Shown: positions 1 through 8,217 of the stretch, in pieces
Layout: every line of letters begins with the position of its first letter
Position numbering within the stretch: position 1 is the stretch's first letter
DNA from: Halovivax limisalsi
Lineage (GTDB): Archaea; Halobacteriota; Halobacteria; Halobacteriales; Natrialbaceae
Assembly (NCBI RefSeq): GCF_023093535.1
Contig: NZ_CP095757.1
Span: forward strand, 3,410,001-3,474,000
Reading direction: 5' to 3'
DNA: 64,000 bases
The notes under the pieces: generated by a model
Told to the model about the DNA's origin: nothing
Seen by the model: only the letters and a program-made list of their open reading frames with translations
The model's database searches: none
Translations under genes and position numbers: made by a program

Positions 1-906
1 CTCAGCTACACGGTAACGTCCAACCCGCTCGATACCGTCACCGGTCTCACGAGCTGTCAGATGATGTGCTTCGTCGAATACGACGACATCCCAGTGTTCG
101 TCGAGTCTTCGCAGGTCGTCAAGCAATCCATCCTGCTTTGCGAAATCGATGGAGACGACAATTTTGTCGTCGTGTGTCCAGACATTAGTTCCGGGATGAG
201 CGTTGCGTAGTGTGTCGACATACCCCCGATCGTAGGTTACATACTCACGGCCGAACTTGGTCTTCATCTCCCGCTGCCACTGATCCCGAAGCGAGGCAGG
301 AGTAATAATTAAAACGCGGTCAGCTCGATCGCGAGCAATCAATTCCTCGATGACGATTCCCGCCTCGATCGTCTTCCCGAGCCCAACTTCATCGGCAATC
401 ATGAACCGCGGCTCATATGAAGTCAGTATCTGATGGGCAGCGTCGACCTGATAGGGCTCGATCCGAATCCGGTTTCCAGATAAAGAGAGGAACCGGTTCG
501 ATCGATATGCCAGACTCAGCCGAACTGCCCGCTCACGAAGGCTGAATCGTACTGGATCATCGAATTCACCGGAAGCTAGTCGGTCCGGAACCGACCGTCC
601 AGGTTCGATGCCCGCAAGATCACCGGGAACTTTCTTCAGTTCGCCGCCCTCAGTACGCAGGTACAGGAGATCGGAGCGGCCCTCCCGTTCCTGGACCGAC
701 ACTACACATGCTCGACCGCCGGGAAACTGGACAAAGTCTCCTTCACCTGCTTCCTCCAGTTTCCGCACCATCGGGAGATCCGAAGAAATCTCACGGACTG
801 TACCATCGGATGTGAGTATCTGTAGATTTGGACCTTTAACATCGATTATGTTACCCTTTCCACCGTAGAAAGCCACTTGATCCCCTATATCAAATGCAGA
901 TGACAT
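1..906 (-). CDS. SNF2/RapA-like helicase, N-terminal part (runs off window)
   Basis: The frame is open from an ATG at 906 to the window edge (302 codons) and was read directly from the reverse strand. About 160 residues of beta-rich N-terminal sequence resemble the RapA/HepA entry region. A Walker A motif, DEVGLGKTIEAG, follows near residue 172, and a DEAH box, FDEAHH, near residue 285. These are helicase motifs I and II of the SNF2 ATPase superfamily, which translocates on double-stranded DNA. The C-terminal helicase lobe lies outside the window. In haloarchaea such proteins often sit in defence islands, for example as DrmD of DISARM. No partner gene is visible here, so that role is only a suggestion. 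Confidence 0.85.
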   Translation of the reverse strand, partial: MSSAFDIGDQVAFYGGKGNIIDVKGPNLQILTSDGTVREISSDLPMVRKLEEAGEGDFVQFPGGRACVVSVQEREGRSDLLYLRTEGGELKKVPGDLAGIEPGRSVPDRLASGEFDDPVRFSLRERAVRLSLAYRSNRFLSLSGNRIRIEPYQVDAAHQILTSYEPRFMIADEVGLGKTIEAGIVIEELIARDRADRVLIITPASLRDQWQREMKTKFGREYVTYDRGYVDTLRNAHPGTNVWTHDDKIVVSIDFAKQDGLLDDLRRLDEHWDVVVFDEAHHLTARETGDGIERVGRYRVAE

Positions 907-1315
907 CCAGGTATCATTCTAACTTTGGGGTAAGAGTACTTGAATTTGGGGTGTGTTAATACTCGTCGGTGTCATAGGTGAATTATGATAACGAGGCCTG
1001 CATTGCCGAAAGGACCATCTGTTCCAGAAGGGAAAGGAATGGGTTTCAGAAATGATACGATGATGGACGGTGCTAAATAACAGATTATAATTGACAATTC
1101 CTGGTTTACGGATAATCTCCTGGGACGTTCAGATCGTCTTTCCTAGGCGCACCTGTTGATAGCAAATTCAGAAGGTTTGATAGTAGCCAGCGTTCTATCG
1201 TAATGCCGTCATATTTTAGACCAGTCGTCATCGACTACTGTGGCCAGAATGCACCAAAGTGCGGCGCGACTCACATACTAAAATGGAAGTTGAAAAACAC
1301 ACAGTACGAGACGAT
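907..1315. other. Gene-less stretch upstream of the helicase
   Basis: These 409 bases are more AT-rich than the core genome and contain no convincing reading frame. They hold the presumed promoter of the leftward helicase gene and the 3' flank of the next leftward gene. No repeat or RNA gene was recognised. Confidence 0.5.
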
Positions 1316-2032
1316 TCAGCAGTCGGGGGAACCATTAGTTGACTTGTGAAGGAACTCGCGGGGTTCAGAAACCATCTCTTCAGGGGGAGTGCCGTCTCCA
1401 CGGAATCCGCTCGCGTCGATACCGAATACCTCGCTGAATATCCGCTGGTAGGCAACCATGGCGTTCAAGATTGCGTCGAACTGTTCTTCTCGATCAGTAC
1501 TCCACGCACCCATATCTCGCTCGACGAATTGGTGAATCGTCTCTCGAAGTGCTTCGTTTTCCTCACGCATCGCCTCAAATCCCGCTTCGAGCTCGGCCAG
1601 TCGGTCCTCTAGATCCTCGTCGGGTTTGAATGAGCCCGAAGCAGCTCCGGCGAGGACGTCCGACAGCGCCTCCTCACCCTTCTCTGTGAGTTCCGCACAC
1701 TTCGCTGACAGTGCACCATTAGGGAGTAATTCGGAGCCGTAAACACGGATGTATCCGAGGCCGTCTGTATCGAATCCGCGCTGGTTGAACCGGTAGTTGA
1801 CCTCGTTCTTGTTGAGATCTGCTGCGGATGCGATTTTCCCAGTCGTTGCCGGCGGTCGCTCATCAGTACCGGGCTTGTATCCCGCTCGTCCGTTCACCTC
1901 CTGAATCGCCTGTAGAAATCTGATGTCCTTCCCTCCGAGGTGGGGATTAATCGATGCTACCGACGCACCGTTTCCGACTTCACCAGAGTTGTCGCCATCC
2001 ATGTGAATAGTACCCGTATTTTGAAAATTCAT
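1316..2032 (-). CDS. Conserved haloarchaeal hypothetical, winged-helix-like with coiled coil
   Basis: A 238-residue acidic protein I do not recognise by name. Residues 35-120 read like a winged helix: a helical stretch (KDIRFLQAIQEVNG), a turn-helix (GKIASAADLNKNEVNYRFN), a beta-wing (LGYIRVY) and LTEKGEEAL, as in MarR-like regulators. Residues 140-175 (EDRLAELEAGFEAMREENEA) form a probable coiled coil for dimerisation. The C-terminus is polar. There is no membrane segment or signal. A DNA-binding role is inferred from this layout. The first ATG was chosen; a second in-frame ATG is ten codons later. It stands alone between two gaps in the accessory region. Confidence 0.6.
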   Translation of the reverse strand: MNFQNTGTIHMDGDNSGEVGNGASVASINPHLGGKDIRFLQAIQEVNGRAGYKPGTDERPPATTGKIASAADLNKNEVNYRFNQRGFDTDGLGYIRVYGSELLPNGALSAKCAELTEKGEEALSDVLAGAASGSFKPDEDLEDRLAELEAGFEAMREENEALRETIHQFVERDMGAWSTDREEQFDAILNAMVAYQRIFSEVFGIDASGFRGDGTPPEEMVSEPREFLHKSTNGSPDC

Positions 2033-2560
2033 CGATCGGTGTAATAAAACTACAGATGATGTAACACCGTGCCACGCTCAATAGCCGACAGGACTCGAGA
2101 GGGGTCGAAACCGGCTACCGATCCAGAGGTTGTGGCTTAATCAGCCCTGTGACACGCTCTGGTCCAGTTGACTGTGAACCCAGCACCCTCATAAGACCAT
2201 ACGAACACAACGGGCACAAATAGTCCACCACCCCAATAGACCCTGTTCCACCCCCTTGCCGTCTACCCATGAAAGGGTTGAGCCCGGTAGCGACCTCTGA
2301 AGCGGGGGAGCCCGATAACTGCAGGAGGCAGAGAAAGAACGAGGACCACATACTGCAAAGAGTTCCTGGATCCGTCGAGTGTGGGGAGATCAAGGAAAGC
2401 GGCTGACTACTCGGACACCGTGTTACCCAGATTTGAAGGAAATCACCACTCGTGACAGCGATAATTCCAGAGTGACGAGTCGAGGATAGGTCATTGATAA
2501 GCTTATAAAGGAGCTTCAACGGCTGGAACTCTCACATATCGATATCGACCTCAGTCTATT
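2033..2560. other. Gene-less stretch
   Basis: These 528 bases contain no reading frame with haloarchaeal codon use or acidic composition. The one longer leftward frame here is rich in Ser, Cys and Leu and looks random. No tRNA, repeat array or clear terminator was seen. A small RNA cannot be excluded. Confidence 0.45.
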
Positions 2561-2776
2561 CTACTGGCGCCTCTGCGATTGTCTCTCAAGCGGTTCCCGC
2601 TGCTTGATCGCATCAACGAGGGTAAGGCCGTGTGCGTGTGCAATTTCGTCGGCCATCGCCCAGCAATGGTACCACATTTTACTGCCTTCGGCATACTGAC
2701 GTGCCATCCAGGTGAGCGCTTCCACTATGATCAAGTCGTCCTGTGGATGCCGGTGCATCAGTTCGTCACGTCGCAT
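2561..2776 (-). CDS. Small haloarchaeal hypothetical (71 aa)
   Basis: A short helical, His- and Trp-containing soluble protein (key stretches HPQDDLIIVEALTWMAR and MWYHCWAMADEIAHAHG). The composition and the amphipathic helices look genuine, and the gene follows the DUF7692-type gene on the same strand with a 25-base gap, suggesting one transcript. The function is unknown; I recognise no catalytic motif. The single Cys and three His residues in the middle do not form a standard zinc motif. Confidence 0.5.
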   Translation of the reverse strand: MRRDELMHRHPQDDLIIVEALTWMARQYAEGSKMWYHCWAMADEIAHAHGLTLVDAIKQREPLERQSQRRQ

Positions 2777-2801
2777 TATGCCTTAAAAACCTCAGGACGA
2801 G

Positions 2802-3083
2802 CTACCCTTTCATGGTTTCAATTTCAGTCTCGATTTCGAACGTGACTGCTCTCGTTGATAGTGTCTCGGCCATCTCCTGGCGTTGCTCGGCTGTCAGGTC
2901 GTCCCGTTCGAGAATCTTCTTGGCCGCAGCAACCTGCGAAACAAGATCTTCGCAGGCGTAAGCAACGGCGTCGCTCCGGTTACAATCGTAGAAGTCAGCG
3001 GCCTTCTCGATCGATCGAAACCGCCACTCGTTGCCATCGTCGGTGCGGATTCGGACGCTTGCTGGGGTCGTGCTTTTGCCCAT
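2802..3083 (-). CDS. DUF7692-like small protein
   Basis: A 93-residue protein beginning MGKSTTPASVRIRTDDG. Its layout matches a haloarchaeal family I recall as DUF7692: an N-terminal strand (VRIRTDDGNEWRF), a helix-turn-helix-like middle (IEKAADFYDCNRSDAVAYACED) and a conserved tail (LTAEQRQEMAETLSTRAVTFE). The middle part resembles a ribbon-helix-helix or short HTH fold, so a plasmid- or element-type DNA-binding role is possible. An ATG four codons upstream (3095) is the alternative start. Two perfect inverted repeats lie 60-160 bases upstream and could be its operator. Confidence 0.65.
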   Translation of the reverse strand: MGKSTTPASVRIRTDDGNEWRFRSIEKAADFYDCNRSDAVAYACEDLVSQVAAAKKILERDDLTAEQRQEMAETLSTRAVTFEIETEIETMKG

Positions 3084-3144
3084 ACTCGTGAACACGGTCC
3101 GTGAATCCTAGATTTTTGCGGTCACTGAAACGGGTCTGATTTAA

Positions 3145-3160
3145 GTGACCCATAGGTCAC
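3145..3160. promoter_or_regulatory. Perfect 6-bp dyad, candidate operator
   Basis: GTGACC and GGTCAC flank a 4-base spacer (CATA). The dyad lies about 60 bases before the DUF7692-like gene, where an autoregulator could bind. It was seen directly; function is inferred from position. Confidence 0.4.
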
Positions 3161-3209
3161 AGCCGCGAGCGGCCCGGCTGCGGTCTCGTTTGTCGGCCAG
3201 ATCGCCGCG

Positions 3210-3244
3210 ATATGAACACGGTCGGATCGTGCTCGTGTTCATAT
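3210..3244. repeat. Perfect 11-bp inverted repeat
   Basis: ATATGAACACG at 3210-3220 is the exact reverse complement of CGTGTTCATAT at 3234-3244, with 13 bases between. It lies in the gene-less stretch 3096-3442, which holds no gene. It could be a regulator site or a transcript hairpin. Confidence 0.55.
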
Positions 3245-3442
3245 TCGGGAAACGGATTCTCTCGACGCGTGACCCCATGGGGAACGACAGCATCCAATAG
3301 ATGACAATTGGATTCTGGCTGAGTTGGAGATCAATGAGTGCTGAGAGCCTATACTTCTGTAGTCTTTAGATTGATCAAGAGATAGGACGTTATTTTATTC
3401 ACATCTTTATAATTCTGCTTCTATCAAATTTACTATACAAAT

Positions 3443-3994
3443 TCAATTATTGATGTGATCCTCCATGGATTCTCCTAGTTTTATTATATCCTCCCGGAGA
3501 TTGAAGTTGGAATTATCTATATAGTTTTTGAATTTCATTGTTTCAGCATATTCGCTTTTGCTGTAGAGATCTGTTTTTTTACTCCATTTACCCAAATCCT
3601 CACTTCCAATTCCTGACGTCGCTTCAACCACTGATTCGACAATATCTTCTATTTCACTATCAACTTTGATTTCCTCGCCATCAGATTGGTATTTTGTAAC
3701 AATTTTCCCTCTCTTCATTTCGGGCATTGTCGGTAGAGACCCCTCTAAATCCTCAAGAGTATTACTCAATTCTTCTGAATAGCACCCATACATATATGGG
3801 ACATACTCGGTATTAGTGATCCTTTCCCCCCTCTTTGCGAGAGAGAGCAGCTCAGCAAGGTAGACCAACTTCTGTAGTCTAAACTCATACAAACCATGAG
3901 GGTGCTTCTGGAGGAATACCCGAATTAGCTCCTCTAGAGAGATATCTTCTGCTTCCGAAGAGGGCGTAGTTTCATCAGGTACTTCCCCACTCAT
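3443..3994 (-). CDS. Panacea/SocA-like antitoxin-domain protein
   Basis: Residues 18-75 (LEELIRVFLQ, then LQKLVYLAELLSLAKRGERI, then YVPYMYGCYSEEL) carry the signature of the Panacea domain (DUF4065), known from the SocA proteolytic adaptor antitoxin and from PanA antitoxins that neutralise many unrelated toxins. The C-terminal half is Lys/Glu-rich and helical. The 183-residue length is normal for the family. The gene is AT-rich, with AUA and AAU codons unlike the core genes, which points to recent transfer. It lies 84 bases behind the membrane-protein gene at 4079-5182 on the same strand, in the usual position for a paired antitoxin. Family assignment is confident; the pairing is inferred. 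Confidence 0.75.
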   Translation of the reverse strand: MSGEVPDETTPSSEAEDISLEELIRVFLQKHPHGLYEFRLQKLVYLAELLSLAKRGERITNTEYVPYMYGCYSEELSNTLEDLEGSLPTMPEMKRGKIVTKYQSDGEEIKVDSEIEDIVESVVEATSGIGSEDLGKWSKKTDLYSKSEYAETMKFKNYIDNSNFNLREDIIKLGESMEDHINN

Positions 3995-4078
3995 GGTTAT
4001 CGATTACCGCTTACCACATATGGGTAGTCGGCATCCAGCGGAAGTAAAATCTTCCTTTTGATTCCCAACATTGGTATA

Positions 4079-5182
4079 TTACGAATGTTCCTCGAGTAGT
4101 GACTGTCGATATGTCATGGCTAGATCGTCATTGAACTCTTCAAGTATTGAAAACTCAGCTATCATATATTCAATATAGTGCCTTTTGTACGTTCCTGATG
4201 CGTCCAAAAACATTGCGGAAGTAGCTAAGAGTATTAGGGGTAGGTATAGTTCGTAACCACTAAGAGCATAAAAAGATAGAGGTAGGGAATTAAGGGAAAT
4301 CGTTCCAAATTGGAAAAGTGCAAGATACATAGCCAAATGTGCCAACCCTAGTAAAAGGAACACTACCCACATACTTCGGCAAAACGAATACAATGATTGA
4401 AAATGCCGGTACTGTGCGTCACCTCTATGAGTCAAACGAGCAGTGATTAGAGGGTATCTGTTAGCATTTTCATATGGCACTTTTCTCCTCATGTCCACAT
4501 CATAGGCATTCAGGTATGCAAGGATGAATCTGTCATATAATTCTTCTTTTTCTTTTTCTTCCCATCTTTCTGGATTATCGCCAGCGTAATTCCACTCAAT
4601 TGATTTTCCAAACAAATATCGATGGCCGATTAACGAGTCGTAAAGACCCCAATATCTATTTTTCCACCAAATACCCCATCCCAACCTTATAGTATCGTAT
4701 ATATCAAACCATCTTTCTGGGAATATACAGATCATAGCTGCTAGTAATAAATCCATGATAAACTTTAATAGCAGATTTAGAAGTACGATAAAAGTCAATG
4801 GGAAAAATGATACCATAAATAATATCAGAATTATGCGTTTTCCTCCATTCCAATATTTTTTAGCTGAGCGGCGATACCAATTCATCAGGCGGGCGCCCTC
4901 CACATAGAGCGTACGAGAAATCCGGGTAAGCCAAATTCCTAACTTTAGAAATACCTTCTCAAAGTTATCCGCTAATGTGTGAACCCCCTGACCTATCATT
5001 AAACCTAAAAGAAGGAGGACAACAAGTAAGGAAATAATGTCAACAAACCGACCCCCTGATTGAGGGATTACGATCTGATCCCTCGGAAAAAGGGAGTAAA
5101 ATCCGATTAGGAATATTGCACCAGGCACCGATTTACCGAAGAGATCGTATGAACCTAGGAATTCTAGATGATGAGAAGGCAT
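4079..5182 (-). CDS. Multi-pass membrane protein, candidate partner/toxin of Panacea protein
   Basis: A 367-residue protein with hydrophobic segments near residues 18-33, 48-66, 112-150 (two spans), 268-292 and 308-330. A soluble loop between 165 and 265 is rich in aromatic and charged residues (motifs RFILAYLNAYD and LTHRGDAQYRHFQSLYSFCR). The second motif resembles uncharacterised bacterial and archaeal membrane proteins of accessory regions; I know no function for them. Codon use is AT-rich like the downstream Panacea gene, so the two probably arrived together. Membrane toxins are among the partners known for Panacea antitoxins. A toxic or abortive-infection role is inference only. Confidence 0.65.
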   Translation of the reverse strand: MPSHHLEFLGSYDLFGKSVPGAIFLIGFYSLFPRDQIVIPQSGGRFVDIISLLVVLLLLGLMIGQGVHTLADNFEKVFLKLGIWLTRISRTLYVEGARLMNWYRRSAKKYWNGGKRIILILFMVSFFPLTFIVLLNLLLKFIMDLLLAAMICIFPERWFDIYDTIRLGWGIWWKNRYWGLYDSLIGHRYLFGKSIEWNYAGDNPERWEEKEKEELYDRFILAYLNAYDVDMRRKVPYENANRYPLITARLTHRGDAQYRHFQSLYSFCRSMWVVFLLLGLAHLAMYLALFQFGTISLNSLPLSFYALSGYELYLPLILLATSAMFLDASGTYKRHYIEYMIAEFSILEEFNDDLAMTYRQSLLEEHS

Positions 5183-5538
5183 ATGAGCCAGATGGGAATG
5201 GATCTGTATCAGAGAATTTCTTCACTGGTTATTAGAACTTGTGGTGAATGACAGAGAAATAACGACCAACACCCCTATTTCAAGTATTTCAACTGGAGAT
5301 TGCGGCGAAGAGGTGGGGCGGGTGCGTTGTAATTTTTGACTCTGTCCCCTTGGGGACACCCCCCAAGGGGGCGTTCGCGCGCAGCGCGAAACGACCCCGC
5401 AGCGGTCGCGGTGCGGTCGGCGCGGTCGAGCCCATGACCGCCACCCGAACACAACTGAACTTGTGACTGTCGGAACCTAGTGAAAGTATACTTGCTGAAA
5501 ATAAGCACCGGGATAGCGTTGCCACTACGTTAGCGGCT
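5183..5538. repeat. Gap with three consecutive GC-rich hairpins
   Basis: No gene is seen in these 356 bases. From 5344 they contain GTCCCC-TT-GGGGAC (5344-5357), CCCCC-AA-GGGGG (5360-5371) and TTCGCG-CGCAG-CGCGAA (5374-5390), followed by a shorter GACC/GGTC pair. Three back-to-back stems could end transcription between the AT-rich pair on the left and the operon on the right, or mark an element boundary. Base composition changes sharply here. Confidence 0.5.
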
Positions 5539-7161
5539 TCAGCGGTCGGCGATCGCCCCGACGTACGCCGTCTCGGTTCCACCGCCAGGCGTCTTCCAGG
5601 CCATCAACGTCCGCCGCAGCGGGAGCGGATCGTTTCCCGAGCGTGTCCACTTGTACAGGGCCTCCTCGGCGATCGTCTGCGCGGTCTCGAAGCTGTCGGA
5701 CTTCAGCCTCGAGAGAATCGTATCGATCCGCATTCGCTCCGGCTCGCCGTTCTCGTCGTACTCGATCTCGGCGCCGTTCTTTGCCAGCCACTCCTGAAAC
5801 GGCGAGCAGTCGGCGATGTGATCGGCCATCCCCATGATCGACTGCATTCGGTCGGCGTAGCTGTCGATCGCGTACTCGGCGCTCTCGACGAGCGCTCGAA
5901 TCTCCTCGCGATACTTCCGGGCGCGGTAGCTCACCTGGCCGTCATCGAGCTGGACGATCTCCCCGAGGTCCTTGATCGCGCGGTAGATCGTCGCCGGATG
6001 CTTGCCGAGTTGGTCGGCCAGGTCGTCGACGCGTCGGCCGCCGTCCGTCGCGACGGTACCCGCGACCTCCTCGGCGGTCTCGCCCATGTCGCGAAGCGTC
6101 GTCAGTAGCAGGTGGTCGCTCTTTGCTTCCAGGCGCGGCGTCGGGTCGGGGTAGATCTCGACGGACTCCTCGCGCGTCGTCGCCTCGAAATGGTCGTCTT
6201 CGACGTACACGCCGCTCGCGTCGGGCGCGAGCGGAATATCGTCCCACGCCAGGAAGTTCAGCAGCGTCTCCTCGATCTCCTCGACGACCTGGCGGCGTTC
6301 GCCCCAGGACCACGCCTCGCCGCCGTTCATCGCCTTGTTCACCAGCACCTCGACCTTCGGATGGTACGACGGGTGATCGCTGTCGACGGCGTCGGCGTCG
6401 CGCAGCTGGTAGATCTCGAACTTCTGTCCGTAGGTGTGGCCGGGTAGGAGTTCGCCCACCGCGGACGGCTCGAGGACCAGCCGGTTCTGGTGGTTGATAA
6501 TCTCCTCGTTGTCGATCTTCAGCTCCGCCTTCACCCCTTCGAGGTCCGTCAGGTGATGCATCACCTTCTGGAGCACTCCCGACTTCGCCAGGCGCTCGGC
6601 CCACTCTCGTCGAACACGTACGTAGCGCTCGTGCGCCCACTCGCGACTGTACTCGGGGTGTGGCGGCTTCCGGAAGTACTCGCGATAGATCGGCTCGCCG
6701 GCCTCCTCGAAGATCGCGTGGAAGAATTCGGGGAGCAGTTCGAGCGCACGCTCGGGCTCGATGTTCGACGGGGAGTACTCGACGTCGATGCCCTCGACCT
6801 CGCCGAACTGGCTCTCCCACGGAAGTCTGATCGGCTCGCCAGTCTCCCAATGGCGCATATCGGGGAATCGCGGCGAGATGTTGAACGACGCTTTCGACTC
6901 GCCCGTCCCTCGACCCACGATATCCCACTCGTAGAGCCGCGGCGCGTCGATCGGGTCGGTCTCGGCAGGGGCGAATCCCGACTTCGAATAGCTCACCTGG
7001 ACGTGCCAGGGCTCGCCGTCGACCGAGATGTCCAGCTCCAGGTAGCCCTCGAACGGCGGCCCGAGCATCACTTTCGACAGTGCCTGATACGGTCCACGGC
7101 CCCACTCGGCCCACTTCCAACGGCCGTGGCTCTCGTGTGGGGCATCCGCGACCTGCGACAT
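5539..7161 (-). CDS. DUF7845-like protein with C-terminal winged helix (element-associated)
   Basis: A 540-residue soluble protein matching the haloarchaeal family I recall as DUF7845. Landmarks are PYQALSKVM near residue 23, the NISPRFPDMR stretch, YSREWAHERYVRVRREWAE near 170, LLPGHTYGQKFEIYQLRD near 235 and SWGERRQVVEEIEETLLNFL near 285. Residues 375-425 form a winged helix (DDLADQLGKHPATIYRAIKDLG). Members are frequent on haloarchaeal plasmids, proviruses and integrated elements; a replication or regulation role is plausible but unproven. It is the last and largest gene of a seven-gene coupled operon. The ATG at 7161 has a GGAG ribosome site just upstream. Confidence 0.7.
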   Translation of the reverse strand: MSQVADAPHESHGRWKWAEWGRGPYQALSKVMLGPPFEGYLELDISVDGEPWHVQVSYSKSGFAPAETDPIDAPRLYEWDIVGRGTGESKASFNISPRFPDMRHWETGEPIRLPWESQFGEVEGIDVEYSPSNIEPERALELLPEFFHAIFEEAGEPIYREYFRKPPHPEYSREWAHERYVRVRREWAERLAKSGVLQKVMHHLTDLEGVKAELKIDNEEIINHQNRLVLEPSAVGELLPGHTYGQKFEIYQLRDADAVDSDHPSYHPKVEVLVNKAMNGGEAWSWGERRQVVEEIEETLLNFLAWDDIPLAPDASGVYVEDDHFEATTREESVEIYPDPTPRLEAKSDHLLLTTLRDMGETAEEVAGTVATDGGRRVDDLADQLGKHPATIYRAIKDLGEIVQLDDGQVSYRARKYREEIRALVESAEYAIDSYADRMQSIMGMADHIADCSPFQEWLAKNGAEIEYDENGEPERMRIDTILSRLKSDSFETAQTIAEEALYKWTRSGNDPLPLRRTLMAWKTPGGGTETAYVGAIADR

Positions 7162-7164
7162 CGG

Positions 7165-7452
7165 TCACTCCTCCGCGGACCGCTTCGCCTCGATCAGGCC
7201 GGACAGCACTGCCCTCGGATTCCACCAAGTCACCGTCCCACACCGGTGGCAGACGTGCCTGAACGAGGTGATCGTTTTCGCGTCGAGCGTCACCGGGTCG
7301 ATGTCGATCGACTGGCCGACGTCTTCTGGCCGGGCCTGCTTGACGTGCACGCGCTGGCAGCCAGTGCAGATCGCGTCGACGGGAAACCCCTGCAGCCCCG
7401 ACTTGGGGCTCGCGAGTTCGGCTCTGTAGTTTCGATCCGCGTCGACACTCAA
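7165..7452 (-). CDS. Zinc-ribbon protein of element operon
   Basis: A 95-residue protein with two CxxC knuckles, CTGCQ near residue 29 and CHRCG near 68, which should bind one zinc. The start is a TTG at 7452 that overlaps the stop of the preceding gene (TTGA). A strong AGGAGGTGA ribosome site six bases upstream supports this start. The function is unknown; such ribbons in haloviral and element operons are usually thought to bind nucleic acid or proteins. It ends three bases before the DUF7845-like gene. Confidence 0.6.
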   Translation of the reverse strand: MSVDADRNYRAELASPKSGLQGFPVDAICTGCQRVHVKQARPEDVGQSIDIDPVTLDAKTITSFRHVCHRCGTVTWWNPRAVLSGLIEAKRSAEE

Positions 7453-7640
7453 GGCAACTCACCTCCTCTGAGTGGTGTGCATGACAGGTTCGGGAGACGT
7501 CGCGGTTTGTACTGCCGACCACGCGGATACGTCGCCTGGCAATCAACGCAGAGAGTGAGACCGACGGACTCGTCCGGCGGGACGTAGACCCTCGCGAGTC
7601 GCGGATTGACAAGCTCAGAACACTCATAGCACTCCGTCAC
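7449..7640 (-). CDS. Small zinc-finger protein
   Basis: A 63-residue protein beginning with GTG at 7640. CYEC near residue 4 and a second pair around CVDC near residue 32 suggest one treble-clef or ribbon zinc site. The C-terminal third is basic (RGRQYKPRRLP), consistent with nucleic-acid binding. It overlaps both neighbours by four bases, so translation is coupled across the operon. No named family was recognised. Confidence 0.55.
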   Translation of the reverse strand: MTECYECSELVNPRLARVYVPPDESVGLTLCVDCQATYPRGRQYKPRRLPNLSCTPLRGGELP

Positions 7641-8101
7641 CGCTGCTCACCTCCCGGCCCGACGAGATCTTCGAACACCACCGTCCAGGGCACCTGCCGG
7701 TACTCCTCCGCGTTTGGTCCGCCGTCGCCCGTCTCCCACCAGGTCGAACACAGACAGTCGACCGTCTCAGCGCTCAACAGCGACATGCGGACGATCCCGG
7801 TTCGATCGGTCACCGCGAGTACGTACTCGCCCGCCGCGTCGACCAATCGATCGTGGCTTTCGCGCTTGATCCACCACCGGCCGTACCGCCCGCAATAGCG
7901 GCGCCGACACGATTTTACCTCGACCGGCGTCCCGGCCTCTACGATTGGCTCCGGAGTAGACTCCGCCTCGAGCGGAGCGACGAATCTCGCGTCGAACCAG
8001 TCGGGTTTGTCATTGTCAGCAGCGACGTGCTCGAGCGGCCAGCGCTCACACGCAGCTGTCTCGACCGTCCGCCCCCAGTCCGCGTTGTCCGCGACGCTCA
8101 C
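7637..8101 (-). CDS. PD-(D/E)XK-like nuclease-fold protein
   Basis: A 154-residue protein. WFDARFV near residue 34 supplies an Asp, and VEVKSCRRRY near residue 62 supplies the E-x-K pair, giving the D...ExK metal-binding core of the PD-(D/E)XK superfamily. GRYGRWWIKRESHDRL follows, as in haloarchaeal resolvase- and restriction-like proteins carried by plasmids and proviruses. Trp-rich C-terminal sequence completes the domain. It may cut or process element DNA; the substrate is unknown. The GTG at 8101 overlaps the upstream stop (GTGA), so it is translationally coupled. Confidence 0.6.
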   Translation of the reverse strand: MSVADNADWGRTVETAACERWPLEHVAADNDKPDWFDARFVAPLEAESTPEPIVEAGTPVEVKSCRRRYCGRYGRWWIKRESHDRLVDAAGEYVLAVTDRTGIVRMSLLSAETVDCLCSTWWETGDGGPNAEEYRQVPWTVVFEDLVGPGGEQR

Positions 8102-8217
8102 AGCATCTCACCCCGGACCTGGTTGAGTTCACGCGAGCAGTCGGGACACAGCGGTCGCGTCGCAGGCACCGAGTCACCGCAAAGCGGACATTCCTCGCGA
8201 TCGACGAGACGGCTCAA
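8098..8217 (-). CDS. 39-residue zinc-ribbon miniprotein
   Basis: Read directly from the reverse strand because it is very short: MSRLVDREECPLCGDS followed by VPATRPLCPDCSRELNQ and a short tail. The two knuckles, CPLC and CPDC, are 11 residues apart and make a compact zinc ribbon. The start is TTG at 8217, overlapping the upstream stop, with GGAGGTGG just upstream as ribosome site. It overlaps the nuclease-like gene by four bases. The position inside a fully overlapping operon argues that this is a real gene. Confidence 0.6.
   Translation of the reverse strand: MSRLVDREECPLCGDSVPATRPLCPDCSRELNQVRGEML

Noticed and set aside
2115-2519. 134-codon leftward frame
   Set aside because: Ser/Leu/Cys-rich composition without acidic bias; no domain and no ribosome site.
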